DNA from: Larkinella sp965227735
Lineage (GTDB): Bacteria > Bacteroidota > Bacteroidia > Cytophagales > Spirosomataceae
Direction: 5' to 3'
NCBI RefSeq assembly: GCF_965227735.1
Contig: NZ_OZ245776.1
Span: 248,001-312,000, forward strand
Length of the DNA: 64,000 nt
Under the pieces are notes generated by a model. The model was not told the DNA's origin, searched no databases, and saw nothing but the letters and a program-made list of their open reading frames with translations. Numbering within the stretch: position 1 is the first letter of the stretch; the number at the start of each line of letters is the position of its first letter. The position numbers were made by a program, and so were the translations under genes. Shown one piece after another: positions 8,279 through 17,354 of this stretch.

Positions 8279-9658
8279 ATGATTCAAATCAACTACGGCC
8301 TTCAACCGGCTGACTTCACCACCCGACTCAAGCAGTTCTGGGATTTATCCGCCCAAAAAATTAACCTGATCGACTCCCATTACGATACCGCCAAAGGGTC
8401 ACCGGTTTTTACGGTGCAGGGACACTACACCACCCGCGGCTGGACCGAGTGGACGCAGGGCTTCCAGTTTGGCTCCTCCATCCTCCAGTTCGACGCCACC
8501 GGCGACACCCATTTTCTGGAAACGGGGCGGCAAAAAACACTCGGCGTCATGGCCCCCCACATCAGCCACATTGGTGTTCACGACCACGGATTCAACAACG
8601 TAAGCACCTACGGCAACCTTTTGCGGCTGATGCGGGAAGGCAAAGTGGAATTTGACGAGTGGGAAAAGAATTTCTACGAACTGGCCCTCAAAATTTCCGG
8701 AGCCGTGCAGGCCAGCCGCTGGACGACCGTCAAAACCGGCGGGTTTATTCACTCCTTCAACGGGCCGCATTCGCTTTTTGTCGATACCATCCGTTCGTGC
8801 CGGGCCGTTGTGCTGAGCCACAGCCTCGGTCACGTTTTCCAGGGGGAAGGCGATGTAAAAATCAACCTGCTCGAGCGGGGATTGGAACACATGAAAGCGA
8901 CGGCCGAATACTCGGTTTTTTACGGCGAAGGACGCGACATCTACGATCTGTGGGGCCGCACAGCGCACGAAAGCGTTTTCAATACCAAAGACGGCAATTT
9001 CCGTTGCCCCAACTCCCAGCAGGGCTACACCGGGTTTACGACCTGGACACGCGGCCTGGCTTGGGCCATGTGCGGTTTTGCCGAGCAACTGGAATACCTG
9101 AATACCCTCGATGACGTGGATCTGGAACCGTTCGACGGACGGCAGGTGGTAGAAACGTATTTGCTCAAAGCCGCCCGCGCCACCTGCGACTTCTACATCG
9201 AACACACGCCGATCGACGGCATTCCGTACTGGGATACCGGCGCACCGGGTTTATCGCAAATGGGCAATTACCTCGAACGCGCATCCGATCCGTATAATGA
9301 TTTTGAACCGGTCGACAGTTCCGCAGCCGCTATTGGGGCACAGGGATTGCTTCGTCTGGGTAAATACCTGACCGAACGGGGCGAAACCGAAAACGGCTCA
9401 CGCTACTGGCAAGCGGGATTAACGGTGTTAGACTCGCTCTTTAAAGAACTGTATCTGAGCACGGACCCCAACCACCAGGGACTGATTCTGCATTCGATCT
9501 ACCACCGGCCCAACGGCTGGGATCATGTTCCGGCTGGGAGCAAAATTCCCTACGGTGAGTCGAGCATGTGGGGCGATTATCACGCCCGCGAGGTTGCGTT
9601 ATACCTGCAGCGCGTGGTCAATAACGAACCGTATTACACCTTTTTCGGAGCCCTGTGA
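8279..9658 (+). CDS. Glycoside hydrolase family 88-like (unsaturated glucuronyl hydrolase)
   Basis: 459 residues with no signal peptide, so probably cytoplasmic. The fold expected is the six-hairpin alpha/alpha barrel of GH88/GH105. D102 in HDHGFNN aligns with the first catalytic Asp of unsaturated glucuronyl hydrolases, and D169 in FVDTIRSC is the likely partner. FTTWTRGLAWAMCGF and GESSMWGDYH are other family-like aromatic motifs. The family hydrates the double bond of 4,5-unsaturated uronic acids left by polysaccharide lyases, releasing a 5-keto-4-deoxyuronate. Its stop overlaps the start of the isomerase gene (TGATG), so they are co-translated. The neighbouring isomerase, dehydrogenases and transporter fit breakdown of a modified sugar or uronide. 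Exact substrate unknown. Confidence 0.8.
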   Translation: MIQINYGLQPADFTTRLKQFWDLSAQKINLIDSHYDTAKGSPVFTVQGHYTTRGWTEWTQGFQFGSSILQFDATGDTHFLETGRQKTLGVMAPHISHIGVHDHGFNNVSTYGNLLRLMREGKVEFDEWEKNFYELALKISGAVQASRWTTVKTGGFIHSFNGPHSLFVDTIRSCRAVVLSHSLGHVFQGEGDVKINLLERGLEHMKATAEYSVFYGEGRDIYDLWGRTAHESVFNTKDGNFRCPNSQQGYTGFTTWTRGLAWAMCGFAEQLEYLNTLDDVDLEPFDGRQVVETYLLKAARATCDFYIEHTPIDGIPYWDTGAPGLSQMGNYLERASDPYNDFEPVDSSAAAIGAQGLLRLGKYLTERGETENGSRYWQAGLTVLDSLFKELYLSTDPNHQGLILHSIYHRPNGWDHVPAGSKIPYGESSMWGDYHAREVALYLQRVVNNEPYYTFFGAL

Positions 9659-10518
9659 TGAGCACAACACCAATAGCGGAGTCATTTGGGGAACCGGCAT
9701 TCCGGGATTTTTCAAAATTGTGCATTCACACCATCACCACCCGGCCCTGGGCCATCGAGGAAGCCGCAAAGCACTATTCCCGCTCGGGCATTGGGGGAAT
9801 TTCGGTGTGGCGGGATGCACTGGCAAACCGCAACATTCGGGAAATCAGCCAATTGCTGCGAGATTATAATTTATCGGTGGTCTCCCTCTGTCGGGGCGGT
9901 TTTTTTCCGCACCTCGAAGCCGCTGGCCGACAAACCGCCTTGGACGATAACCGCCGGGCCATCGACGAAGCCGCCGAACTGGGCGCGCCCCACGTCGTGT
10001 TGGTGTGTGGTGCCGCACCGGGCCAGTCCCTGACGGAATCCCGCAAGCAAATCCGGGACGGTATTGCCGCGCTGCTGCCCCACGCCGAAGCCAATGGCGT
10101 TCGGCTGGCGATTGAACCTTTACATCCGATGTATGCCGATAACCGCTCGGCTGTCAACACGTTAGGGCAGGCCAATGACATGGCCGAGGAGCTAAATTCT
10201 TCCTATGTGGGCATCGCCGTCGATGTCTACCATTTGTGGTGGGACCCCGATCTGGAACAGGAAATCGCGCGATGCGGTAAAAACGGGCATCTGTATGCTT
10301 TCCATATTTGTGACTGGAAAACCCCGACACTCGATTTGCTCAATGACCGCGGACTGATGGGCGAAGGCTGCATCAATATCCGGCAGATCCGGTCGTGGGT
10401 CGAAGCCGCCGGTTTTTCGGGGTTCAACGAAGTCGAGATCTTCTCAAACCGGTATTGGGCGGAAGATCAGGCAGAATTCCTGGAAAAAATTAAACACGGG
10501 TATTTGTATCATTCGTAA
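9658..10518 (+). CDS. Sugar phosphate isomerase/epimerase (AP_endonuc_2 TIM barrel)
   Basis: 286 residues from the ATG at 9658, which overlaps the GH88 stop codon; a GTG three bases earlier is less likely. A xylose-isomerase-like TIM barrel with the metal-ligand pattern E153 (AIEPLHP), D189 (AVDVYH), H216 (FHICDW) and E260 (NEVEIF). It is cytoplasmic, with no signal peptide. Proteins of this family isomerise or epimerise keto-sugars, and some act as 3-keto-glycoside lyases with Gfo/Idh partners. The presence of Gfo/Idh oxidoreductases directly downstream makes a keto-sugar intermediate plausible, but the reaction cannot be set from sequence alone. Confidence 0.82.
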   Translation: MSTTPIAESFGEPAFRDFSKLCIHTITTRPWAIEEAAKHYSRSGIGGISVWRDALANRNIREISQLLRDYNLSVVSLCRGGFFPHLEAAGRQTALDDNRRAIDEAAELGAPHVVLVCGAAPGQSLTESRKQIRDGIAALLPHAEANGVRLAIEPLHPMYADNRSAVNTLGQANDMAEELNSSYVGIAVDVYHLWWDPDLEQEIARCGKNGHLYAFHICDWKTPTLDLLNDRGLMGEGCINIRQIRSWVEAAGFSGFNEVEIFSNRYWAEDQAEFLEKIKHGYLYHS

Positions 10519-10523
10519 AATAA

Positions 10524-10604
10524 TTGCCCCTAAATCCCCTAAAGGGGACTTTTTGCATCCTGGTAATTCTGGGTCCAAGTCCCCTTTAGGGGATTTAGGG
10601 GCAA
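10524..10604. repeat. Family F inverted repeat, copy F1
   Basis: Perfect 28-bp inverted repeat, 10524-10551 with 10577-10604 (begins TTGCCCCTAAATCCCCT), loop 25 nt. Each arm contains its own small palindrome (CCCCTAAAGGGG). It lies 5 bp after the isomerase stop codon, inside a gene run reading the same way. Confidence 0.85.
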
Positions 10605-10638
10605 AACATTCAACCATCTTTTAGCCATTTATTGAAAA

Positions 10639-11784
10639 GTGAAAGAACACAAAGTCGGTATTATCATGAACGGCGTAACCGGCCGGATGGGTACCAATCA
10701 GCACCTGATGCGTTCCATTGTTGCCATCATCAAACAGGGGGGCGTGAAGGTTGGACCGGACGAGGTGATCATGCCGGACCCTATTCTGGTGGGGCGCGAC
10801 GTCAATAAACTGGAAAAATTGTGCCAGCAGTCGGGCATACAGAAAATGACGACCAACGTCGATGAAGCCCTGGCCGATCCCCATAACATCATTTATTTCG
10901 ACGCCCAGACGACGGGCCGCCGGGCCGAGGGTGTTCGCAAAGCCGTGGCCGCCGGGAAACACGTTTACTGTGAAAAACCGACCGCCGTCAGCACCGAAGT
11001 GGCCCTGGAACTGTATGAACTCTGCAAAGCCGCCGGTTTGAAGAACGGAGTCGTGCAGGACAAGCTGTGGTTGCCCGGTTTGCTAAAACTGAAACGCCTG
11101 ATGCAGAACGATTTCTTCGGAAAAATTCTGTCGGTTCGGGGCGAATTCGGCTACTGGGTGTTTGAAGGACACTCCATTCCGGCGCAACGGCCTTCGTGGA
11201 ACTACCGCAAGGAAGACGATGGCGGGATCATTGTCGATATGCTATGTCACTGGCGCTATGTGCTTGACAACGTGTTTGGTAAAGTAAAATCCGTATCTTG
11301 TCTGGGTGCGACCCACATTCCGGAGCGCATCGACGAGCAGGGAAAACCGTATGTCTGTACCTCCGATGATGCCGCCTATGCAACCTTTGAACTCGAAGGG
11401 GGCGTCATCGCTCAGTTTAACTCGTCCTGGACCACGCGCGTTCGTCGCGATGATCTGCTGACGTTGCATGTCGACGGCACCAAAGGCTCGGCGGTGGCGG
11501 GTTTGCGGGAATGCTACATTCAGCATTACGGCAACACGCCCAAACCGGTCTGGAACCCCGACATCGAGCAGCCCATCAAGTTTTTTGAAGGCTGGGCCAA
11601 AGTGCCGGAGCAGGAAGTCGCCGAAAATGCTTTTAAAGTGCAGTGGGAGCTGTTTTTGAAACACGTCGTGAAGGACGAGCCATTCCCGTGGGATTTGCGG
11701 GAAGGTGCTAAAGGCGTTCAACTGGCCGAAAAAGGCATCGAAAGCTGGGAAAAACGCTGCTGGGTCGACATTCCGGAACTATGA
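10639..11784 (+). CDS. Gfo/Idh/MocA-family oxidoreductase (cytoplasmic)
   Basis: 381 residues beginning at GTG (MKEHKVGIIMNGVTGRMG when read as Met); no ATG gives a full Rossmann fold. The first strand and glycine loop GIIMNGVTGRMG differ from the usual GxGxxG, and the dinucleotide-domain signature E112-K-P (YCEKPTA) is intact. The C-terminal domain (about 125-370) is the alpha/beta sheet that holds the substrate. Members oxidise or reduce sugars and cyclitols with NAD(P). The end overlaps the SDR gene by 4 bp (ATGA), so the two are translationally coupled. Upstream is an F-type repeat that separates it from the isomerase gene without ending the run. Confidence 0.85.
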   Translation: MKEHKVGIIMNGVTGRMGTNQHLMRSIVAIIKQGGVKVGPDEVIMPDPILVGRDVNKLEKLCQQSGIQKMTTNVDEALADPHNIIYFDAQTTGRRAEGVRKAVAAGKHVYCEKPTAVSTEVALELYELCKAAGLKNGVVQDKLWLPGLLKLKRLMQNDFFGKILSVRGEFGYWVFEGHSIPAQRPSWNYRKEDDGGIIVDMLCHWRYVLDNVFGKVKSVSCLGATHIPERIDEQGKPYVCTSDDAAYATFELEGGVIAQFNSSWTTRVRRDDLLTLHVDGTKGSAVAGLRECYIQHYGNTPKPVWNPDIEQPIKFFEGWAKVPEQEVAENAFKVQWELFLKHVVKDEPFPWDLREGAKGVQLAEKGIESWEKRCWVDIPEL

Positions 11785-12551
11785 AGAAAGTAGCATTTGT
11801 AACCGGGGGAAGCCGGGGAATTGGATACGGGATTGCGGAACACCTGGCCAAAGCCGGTTTCGATCTGGCCATCAACGGCGTACGGCCCGAAGAAGCGGTT
11901 GGGGAGGCTCTGGCTGGTCTTCAGACCCTGGGGGCTGAGGTCATCTATTGCCAGGGAGATATTGCGTCGAAAGAAGACCGCGCCCGCATGCTGGAACAAA
12001 TCAAGGCCCGTTTTGGTCGGCTGAATGTATTAGTAAATAACGCGGGGGTTGCGCCGAAAGAACGCCGGGATATTCTGGAGGCAACCGAGGAAAGTTTCGA
12101 ATACGTGTTGTCGACCAATTTGCAGGGAGCCTACTTTCTGACCCAGGCCGTAGCCAACTGGATGATTGCACAAAAGGCTGATCAAACGGATTTTACGGGG
12201 TGTATCATAACGATTTCCTCGATCTCATCGACGGTTATTTCGGTGAACCGGGGAGAATATTGTATTGCCAAAGCCGGACTCAGCATGGCCACGCAATTGT
12301 TTGCTGCCCGACTGGGTGAATTTGACATCCCGGTTTTTGAAGTACGACCGGGCATCATCCGCACCGACATGACGGCGGGGGTTGTCGGGAAATACGACAA
12401 ACTGATCGACGAAGGGCTGACGGTTCAGAAACGCTGGGGTTTTCCCGACGATGTGGGCCGGGCCGTGGCGGCTTTAGCCCGTGGCTACTTCCCGTATTCA
12501 ACCGGACAAGTCATCATGGTCGACGGGGGCCTGACGTTGCCTAGACTTTGA
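11781..12551 (+). CDS. Short-chain dehydrogenase/reductase (3-ketoacyl-ACP reductase-like)
   Basis: 256 residues, classical SDR: TGGSRGIG cofactor loop at about residue 8, NNAG at about 87-90, catalytic Ser in SSISST and the YCIAK motif (Y-x-x-x-K) near 160, and a C-terminal VDGGLTLPRL. Annotation engines usually name such proteins FabG, but the position, overlapping the Gfo/Idh gene by 4 bp, points to a sugar or sugar-acid substrate. Cytoplasmic, NAD(P)-dependent. The stop codon touches the left arm of a C-type repeat. Confidence 0.87.
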   Translation: MKKVAFVTGGSRGIGYGIAEHLAKAGFDLAINGVRPEEAVGEALAGLQTLGAEVIYCQGDIASKEDRARMLEQIKARFGRLNVLVNNAGVAPKERRDILEATEESFEYVLSTNLQGAYFLTQAVANWMIAQKADQTDFTGCIITISSISSTVISVNRGEYCIAKAGLSMATQLFAARLGEFDIPVFEVRPGIIRTDMTAGVVGKYDKLIDEGLTVQKRWGFPDDVGRAVAALARGYFPYSTGQVIMVDGGLTLPRL

Positions 12552-12648
12552 GTTATTACACAGAGTTTATCAGAGGAAACCAGAGCTTATCAAAGGTTTT
12601 TTTTCTCTGATAAACTCTGATTTACCCTGATAAACTCTGTGTAATAAT
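12552..12648. repeat. Family C inverted repeat, copy C1
   Basis: Arms 12552-12596 and 12605-12648 pair over about 43 bp with few mismatches. They are built from the word TTTATCAGAG and begin TTATTACACAGAG. The loop is a T run. Copies C2 and C3 are at 46664 and 53995. Confidence 0.85.
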
Positions 12649-12675
12649 TTTTTATTTTCCTAAACCTTCCCATAC

Positions 12676-13980
12676 ATGAAAAACCAATCCGATTCCCGGA
12701 GGACTTTCCTCAAAACCGCAGCCACCGGCTCCCTGGCCGTGATGGGGTTGCCTACCCTGATTCCAGCCCACGCCTTTGGTGCCAACGACCGCATCCGGGT
12801 CGCGGTCATCGGCGTCAACGGACGCGGGAAAGACCACATTTCCAATTTCTCCAAACTGCCAAACGTCGAGGTCGCCACACTCTGCGACGTCGATAACGTG
12901 GTGTCGGCCCAGCGTGCGGCTGATTTCGAGAAAACGTATTCCCGGAAGGTGAAAACAGAACAGGATCTGCGGAAGGTGTATGACGACAAAAACATCGACG
13001 CCGTCAGTATTGCCACGCCCAACCACTGGCACGCCCTGGCGGCCATCTGGGCGTGTCAGGCCGGAAAAGATGTGTACGTCGAAAAACCGGGTACACACAA
13101 CCTGCGCGAAGGCAAAAAACTGGTGGAAGCTGCGGCCAAATACAACCGGATTGTGCAGCACGGCGTGCAATTGCGCAGCTCGACGGCCATTCAGGAAGCC
13201 ATTAAACACCTCCGCGACGGGTTGATCGGGAAAGTTTACATGGCCCGCGGATTGGTCTACAAATGGCGCCCCGACATTGGCAATCAAGGCCCCAGCGCTG
13301 TTCCGGCGGGTTTGAACTGGGATCTGTGGCAGGGACCCGCCAAAGCGCGCGAATTCTCCAAAAACTACGTTCACTACAACTGGCACTGGTTCTGGGACTA
13401 CGGCAATGGTGACATTGGCAACCAGGGCATCCACGAAACGGATTTGGCCATGTGGGGGCTGGACGTCGGTTTTCCGGAAGAGGTGACGTCGGCAGGGGGC
13501 AAATACCTCTGGAAAGATTGCAAGGAAACGCCGGAATTGCTGACATCCACCTACAATTATCCCTCGCAAGGCAAAGTAATCCAGTTTGAAGTGCGGCCGT
13601 GGATGACAAACCGGGAAGACGGCGTGGAAGTGGGCAACCTCTTTTACGGCGACAAAGGCTATATGGTCATCAATGGCTACAACGATTATAAAACGTTTTT
13701 GGGCAAAGAACGGACGCCCGGCCCGGCGGGTCATGCCGGGGGCGACCACTACCTGAACTTTATCGAAGCGGTTCGGGCGCGCGACAAATCGAAGCTGAAC
13801 GGCCCGGTTGAAACCGCCCACTTAGCGTCGGGTCTGGCCCACATCGGTAACATTGCGTACCGCCTGGGTCGCACCCTGAAATTTGATCCGAAGAAAGAAG
13901 AATTCATCAGCGACTCCGAAGCCAATTCGCACCTGAGCCGTCAATACCGCGCACCGTACGCGCTGCCGAAGCAAGTATAA
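12676..13980 (+). CDS. Gfo/Idh/MocA-family oxidoreductase with Tat signal
   Basis: 434 residues with a twin-arginine leader (SRRTFLKTAATGSLAVMG, R8-R9), so it is probably exported folded to the periplasm. The Rossmann domain starts at IRVAVIGVNGRGKDH, with the E-K-P motif in VYVEKPGTHN and DAVSIATPNHWHA before it. The C-terminal domain includes HWFWDYGNGDIGNQGIHETD. This exported subgroup is abundant in Bacteroidota, often beside sugar isomerases and lyases, and several members oxidise glycosides to 3-keto forms. In this gene run it may act on the intact glycoside before uptake through the downstream MFS protein (inference). Confidence 0.87.
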   Translation: MKNQSDSRRTFLKTAATGSLAVMGLPTLIPAHAFGANDRIRVAVIGVNGRGKDHISNFSKLPNVEVATLCDVDNVVSAQRAADFEKTYSRKVKTEQDLRKVYDDKNIDAVSIATPNHWHALAAIWACQAGKDVYVEKPGTHNLREGKKLVEAAAKYNRIVQHGVQLRSSTAIQEAIKHLRDGLIGKVYMARGLVYKWRPDIGNQGPSAVPAGLNWDLWQGPAKAREFSKNYVHYNWHWFWDYGNGDIGNQGIHETDLAMWGLDVGFPEEVTSAGGKYLWKDCKETPELLTSTYNYPSQGKVIQFEVRPWMTNREDGVEVGNLFYGDKGYMVINGYNDYKTFLGKERTPGPAGHAGGDHYLNFIEAVRARDKSKLNGPVETAHLASGLAHIGNIAYRLGRTLKFDPKKEEFISDSEANSHLSRQYRAPYALPKQV

Positions 13981-14077
13981 TTTACGGTTTACGGTATTCG
14001 GTTTACGGTTTACGGTGGGCTGTCGCATTTATAAGCACGCGTCAGCCACCGTAAACTGAAAACCGTAAACCGTAAAC
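13981..14077. repeat. Family D inverted repeat, copy D1
   Basis: Arms of GTTTACGGT heptads (13981-14026 and 14039-14077) around a core hairpin GGGCTGTCGC/GCGTCAGCC. It lies directly after the Gfo/Idh stop codon. The same core occurs in D2, D3 and E1. Confidence 0.85.
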
Positions 14078-14098
14078 GATAAAACTGAAACCGAAAAA

Positions 14099-15343
14099 AT
14101 GATTGAGCAACCGAAACCCCAACAAAGCCTGAGTAAACAATTGCTTCAAATTCCGGTGCTGGTGGCCGCGCTGGGCTATCTGGTGGACATGTACGACCTG
14201 TTTCTATTCAGCGTCGTGCGGGTTCCGAGTCTGAAAGCCATCGGTGTGCCTGACGACCGGCTGCTTCCCGACGGCATCATGTTGCTAAACTGGCAAATGG
14301 CCGGGATGCTGCTGGGCGGTGTTTTCTGGGGCATTCTGGGCGACAAACGGGGGCGGCTTTCCGTGCTCTTCGGGTCGATTCTGATTTATTCACTGGCGAA
14401 CATCGCCAACGGATTTGTCGATAGTCTGCCGATGTACGCGGCTCTGCGGTTTGTGGCCGGAGTGGGTCTGGCCGGTGAGTTGGGTGCCGGTGTCACACTG
14501 GTAACCGAAGTGTTGCCGAAGCAGATTCGCGGATATGGCACCACCATTGTGGCTACGATGGGTGTTTTAGGAGCCATTATGGCGTATTTTGTGGCCGATC
14601 TGTTTGCCTGGCGAATCTCGTATTTCGTGGGGGGCGGACTTGGTTTGATGCTCCTGGTGCTGCGGATGAACGTGTTCGAATCCAAGATTTTTGAAGTGGT
14701 GAAAGAACGTCAGGTGAAGCGCGGTGATTTGATGATGCTGTTCAACAACCGGGAGCGGTTTCTGAAGTACATTCAGTGTATTCTGGTCGGTTTGCCCATC
14801 TGGTTTGTTGTCGGCATTCTGGTGACGTTTTCGCCGGAATTTGGTCAGGCGATGGGGTTGACCGAACCGGTGGTGGCCGGAAAAGCCGTCATGCTCACGT
14901 TTACCGGTCAGGTTTTTGGCGACATTGCCAGCGGACTGCTGAGTCAGTATTTCAAAAGCCGCAAAAAAGTCATCGGTAGTTTCATCGCCCTCTCGCTGAT
15001 TTTCGTGCTGGTTTATCTGCTGGCGCCCATGAAAGACCTCTCGATGTTCTACCTCGTTTGTGTATTCCTCGGCGTTGCCAACGGCTATTGGGCGCTGTTC
15101 GTGACCATTGCCGCCGAGCTTTTCGGAACCAACCTGCGGGCTACGGTGGCCACCACGGTTCCCAACTTTGTGCGGGGGGCAGTGATTCCGTTAACGTCCC
15201 TGTTTGTTTACGGAAAAGGCCAGGTTGGAACACTGAATAGTGCGCTTGGGGTTGGGTTGTTGACGGCAACACTGGCTTTTATTGCGCTGTACTTTATGGA
15301 GGAAACCTTCAAAAAGGACATGAATTATGTAGAAACGGACTAG
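14099..15343 (+). CDS. MFS transporter (sugar/sugar-acid or aromatic-acid:H+ symporter type)
   Basis: 414 residues with about 12 TM helices. Two MFS signatures are visible: GILGDKRGRLSVLFGS after TM2 and RFVAGVGLAGELGAGVTLV (TM4), the latter like the NiaP/ShiA/sugar-porter branch. The central loop (about 195-215, VFESKIFEVVKERQVKRGD) separates the two halves. Inner membrane. Last gene of the 8.3-15.3 kb run; it probably imports the compound processed by the cluster. The 141 bp that follow (15344-15484) show nothing clear. Confidence 0.87.
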   Translation: MIEQPKPQQSLSKQLLQIPVLVAALGYLVDMYDLFLFSVVRVPSLKAIGVPDDRLLPDGIMLLNWQMAGMLLGGVFWGILGDKRGRLSVLFGSILIYSLANIANGFVDSLPMYAALRFVAGVGLAGELGAGVTLVTEVLPKQIRGYGTTIVATMGVLGAIMAYFVADLFAWRISYFVGGGLGLMLLVLRMNVFESKIFEVVKERQVKRGDLMMLFNNRERFLKYIQCILVGLPIWFVVGILVTFSPEFGQAMGLTEPVVAGKAVMLTFTGQVFGDIASGLLSQYFKSRKKVIGSFIALSLIFVLVYLLAPMKDLSMFYLVCVFLGVANGYWALFVTIAAELFGTNLRATVATTVPNFVRGAVIPLTSLFVYGKGQVGTLNSALGVGLLTATLAFIALYFMEETFKKDMNYVETD

Positions 15344-15484
15344 AGCCTCCAGTTTTTTGGGGGCAGTCTTTCCGGTATTTTTTACCGCATGGAGTTGGAC
15401 GCAAACCACCGGATCCTTTGAGAACGGTCGGCTGGCTGTGCCGGATGTAGCGAATGATAAAGCCGTTATCATCCGGGCTTCTCT

Positions 15485-16030
15485 CTAATCTCCTCCGCTC
15501 TCGCCTTCCATTTTTTCCTGCACCAGTTCTTCCTTGATCTGCCGGATCCGGTCGTTGAAATTCAGGTTGTGGAAATCGACGTCGCGTACACAAATGGCCG
15601 CCAGGAATGCCATGACGTCGGGATCGTGGGGAATTCGGCGACCCGTAACAACGCTGACATACTTAGAAGTCATCCACAGTACATTCTTCAACTGTCGGCC
15701 GGAATCGTCGGTCATGTAATACTCCGTGACAATCGTATCGTCGCTGACGTAGATGATGCGGGATACAATCCGAAGCCATTCATTGACCATGGCCGGACGG
15801 ACGTAGGCAATCTGGTGCTGGTAAACGACCCAACTCGTCTTGTATTCACGAAACAACTGCGCCGGGCTGAAGTTATACTGGGTAGCCACCTGGTCTTCGC
15901 GGGCGTTGAAATAGTAGTCGAAATACTTCGCGTTGTTGAGGTGCTGCAACGGATCACAATCCTGAAAGCGGACAATGGTGCGCGATTCCGTTTCGTGCGG
16001 GTAAGTTCTGGTTGGATCGAGTTTGATCAT
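15485..16030 (-). CDS. Acyl-CoA thioesterase, 4HBT/hotdog family
   Basis: 181 residues. The motif RTIVRFQDCDPLQHLNNAKY contains the D-x-x-x-H-x-N-N-x-x-Y pattern of 4-hydroxybenzoyl-CoA-type thioesterases, followed by the long hotdog helix and strands (SWVVYQHQIAYVRPA). Members hydrolyse acyl-CoA or acyl-ACP thioesters in the cytoplasm. The C-terminal 40 residues (from about 140) are an extra charged helix. It stands alone on the reverse strand between forward units, and its substrate is not evident. Confidence 0.85.
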   Translation of the reverse strand: MIKLDPTRTYPHETESRTIVRFQDCDPLQHLNNAKYFDYYFNAREDQVATQYNFSPAQLFREYKTSWVVYQHQIAYVRPAMVNEWLRIVSRIIYVSDDTIVTEYYMTDDSGRQLKNVLWMTSKYVSVVTGRRIPHDPDVMAFLAAICVRDVDFHNLNFNDRIRQIKEELVQEKMEGESGGD

Positions 16031-16230
16031 AGCGTGGTGGTCACTGATGGACTTTTTGGCAAGTTAGCATGCAAAACCCGGTCGCAACGCAAAAGCAGCC
16101 GCCGGATTCTGGCCTGCAAAAATCAGTGTAATTCCGCAAACCAGCGTAATCCGGTAACACACATTTTTAATTATTTTTACGTTCTAGTCAGAACACTGGC
16201 CAACGTTTCCATCAACATCTTAAAAATCGA

Positions 16231-16680
16231 ATGAAGTCGTTTTCTTTTCTCGTTCCCCTTCTTCTGCTCGCCCACTCGCTAACCGCATTGACGCCCCAGT
16301 TTAATCCGGATGCGGTGGTAGGCACCTGGCTCAACGGCACCAAACAGGGGCAGATCCAGATTTACAAAAAAGGCAACCAGTACTACGGGAAGCTGGTGTG
16401 GCTGCGGGAACCCAACAACCCCTCGACCGGAAAACCCAAAACCGACCTGAAAAACAGCCAGGCAACGCTGCGTTCCCGGCCACTCATGGGGCTGGATGTG
16501 ATGCAGGGCTTTGTACACGATGGCGGTAAAGTCTGGGAAGATGGTCACATCTACAACCCCGAGGACGGCAAAGAGTACAGTTGTAAGATGACGTTAAAAA
16601 ATCCCAATACGCTCGACGTGCGGGGGTATGTCGGCATTTCGTTACTGGGCAAAACCCAGACCTGGACCCGCGTGAACTAA
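16231..16680 (+). CDS. DUF2147 secreted protein
   Basis: 149 residues. A signal peptide (MKSFSFLVPLLLLAHSLTAL) is followed by the DUF2147 pattern: VVGTWLNGTKQGQIQIYKKG, YYGKLVWLREPNNPSTGKPK, then LMGLDVMQGFVHDGGKVWEDG and IYNPEDGKEYSCKMTL. These are small periplasmic or surface beta proteins of unknown function common in Bacteroidota and Proteobacteria. Full length for the family. It is preceded by 200 bp of forward intergenic sequence and stands alone. Confidence 0.88.
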   Translation: MKSFSFLVPLLLLAHSLTALTPQFNPDAVVGTWLNGTKQGQIQIYKKGNQYYGKLVWLREPNNPSTGKPKTDLKNSQATLRSRPLMGLDVMQGFVHDGGKVWEDGHIYNPEDGKEYSCKMTLKNPNTLDVRGYVGISLLGKTQTWTRVN

Positions 16681-16808
16681 TGATCCCGGTGATAATGCGG
16701 CTTATTTTTGCTTCGAAACCTCAAACATTTTCCGCATGTCGCCGGTTTATACTGCATGATTCTTCTGAATCATGTACTAGATCACTCACGTTATAACGAT
16801 TATCAATC

Positions 16809-16994
16809 ATGAACGAGACAACCCTTAAAGGCGGATGGAATGAGTTGAAAGGCAAAATCAAACAAGCCTATGGTGATTTGACCGACGACGATCTGACGTA
16901 TGCAGAAGGCAAGGAAGACGAAATGTGGGGCAAACTCCAGCAAAAAACCGGGAAGACGAAAGACGAAATCCGGAAGGCTGCTGCCGACCTGTAA
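16809..16994 (+). CDS. CsbD-family stress protein
   Basis: 61 residues. MNETTLKGGWNELKGKIKQA followed by YGDLTDDDLTYAEGKEDEMW is the CsbD signature: a small, charged, helical cytoplasmic protein. In Bacillus csbD is under general-stress control; the function is unknown. It is single-gene, with a strong terminator 20 bp downstream. A -7-like TATTTTTG at 16703-16710 lies about 100 bp upstream, without a clear -33 box. Confidence 0.9.
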   Translation: MNETTLKGGWNELKGKIKQAYGDLTDDDLTYAEGKEDEMWGKLQQKTGKTKDEIRKAAADL

Positions 16995-17014
16995 TTCATA
17001 CGAGTATCCGAATT

Positions 17015-17049
17015 GAAAACGCCGGAAGCCACAAGCTTCCGGCGTTTTC
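17015..17049 (+). terminator. Intrinsic terminator after csbD
   Basis: Perfect 15-bp stem GAAAACGCCGGAAGC (17015-17029) with 17035-17049, five-base loop, A-rich before and T-rich inside the descending arm. It could serve either strand. Bases 17050-17354 hold no recognisable feature. Confidence 0.8.
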
Positions 17050-17354
17050 GGTTGACAGGGCTTTATATTCTTTGGCTGAGCAGTTTCCCACAGGAAGTAA
17101 ACCGGGAAAAACAATGGTCAATTGGTGGTAGACCGAACGAAATACCGTGTTTGTGTTTTGGATGATACTTTCTAATTTCCAGACACTGAGTACACTACTT
17201 CCGGATGACGGGCCGCCACCGGAGTTTTATTTAATAAGGCCACCGAAATGCGCGTTACTTTTTGGGGGATGTGACATCTAAATGGGTGACGAAGCGGCAC
17301 AAAAGAATTTCCGGCCCTCCGTTACCTGTCACAAACCAAAACTCCGTCCACTGA

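Noticed and set aside
8399..9205. Reverse ORF of about 268 codons within the GH88 gene
   Set aside because: Opposite-strand shadow; the forward frame holds the catalytic motifs.
11781..12551. FabG of fatty-acid synthesis
   Set aside because: SDR motifs are generic, and the 4-bp overlap with a Gfo/Idh gene in a sugar cluster argues for another substrate.
12652..13821. Reverse ORF of about 389 codons
   Set aside because: Shadow of the Tat-exported Gfo/Idh/MocA gene, which has an intact leader and E-K-P motif on the forward strand.
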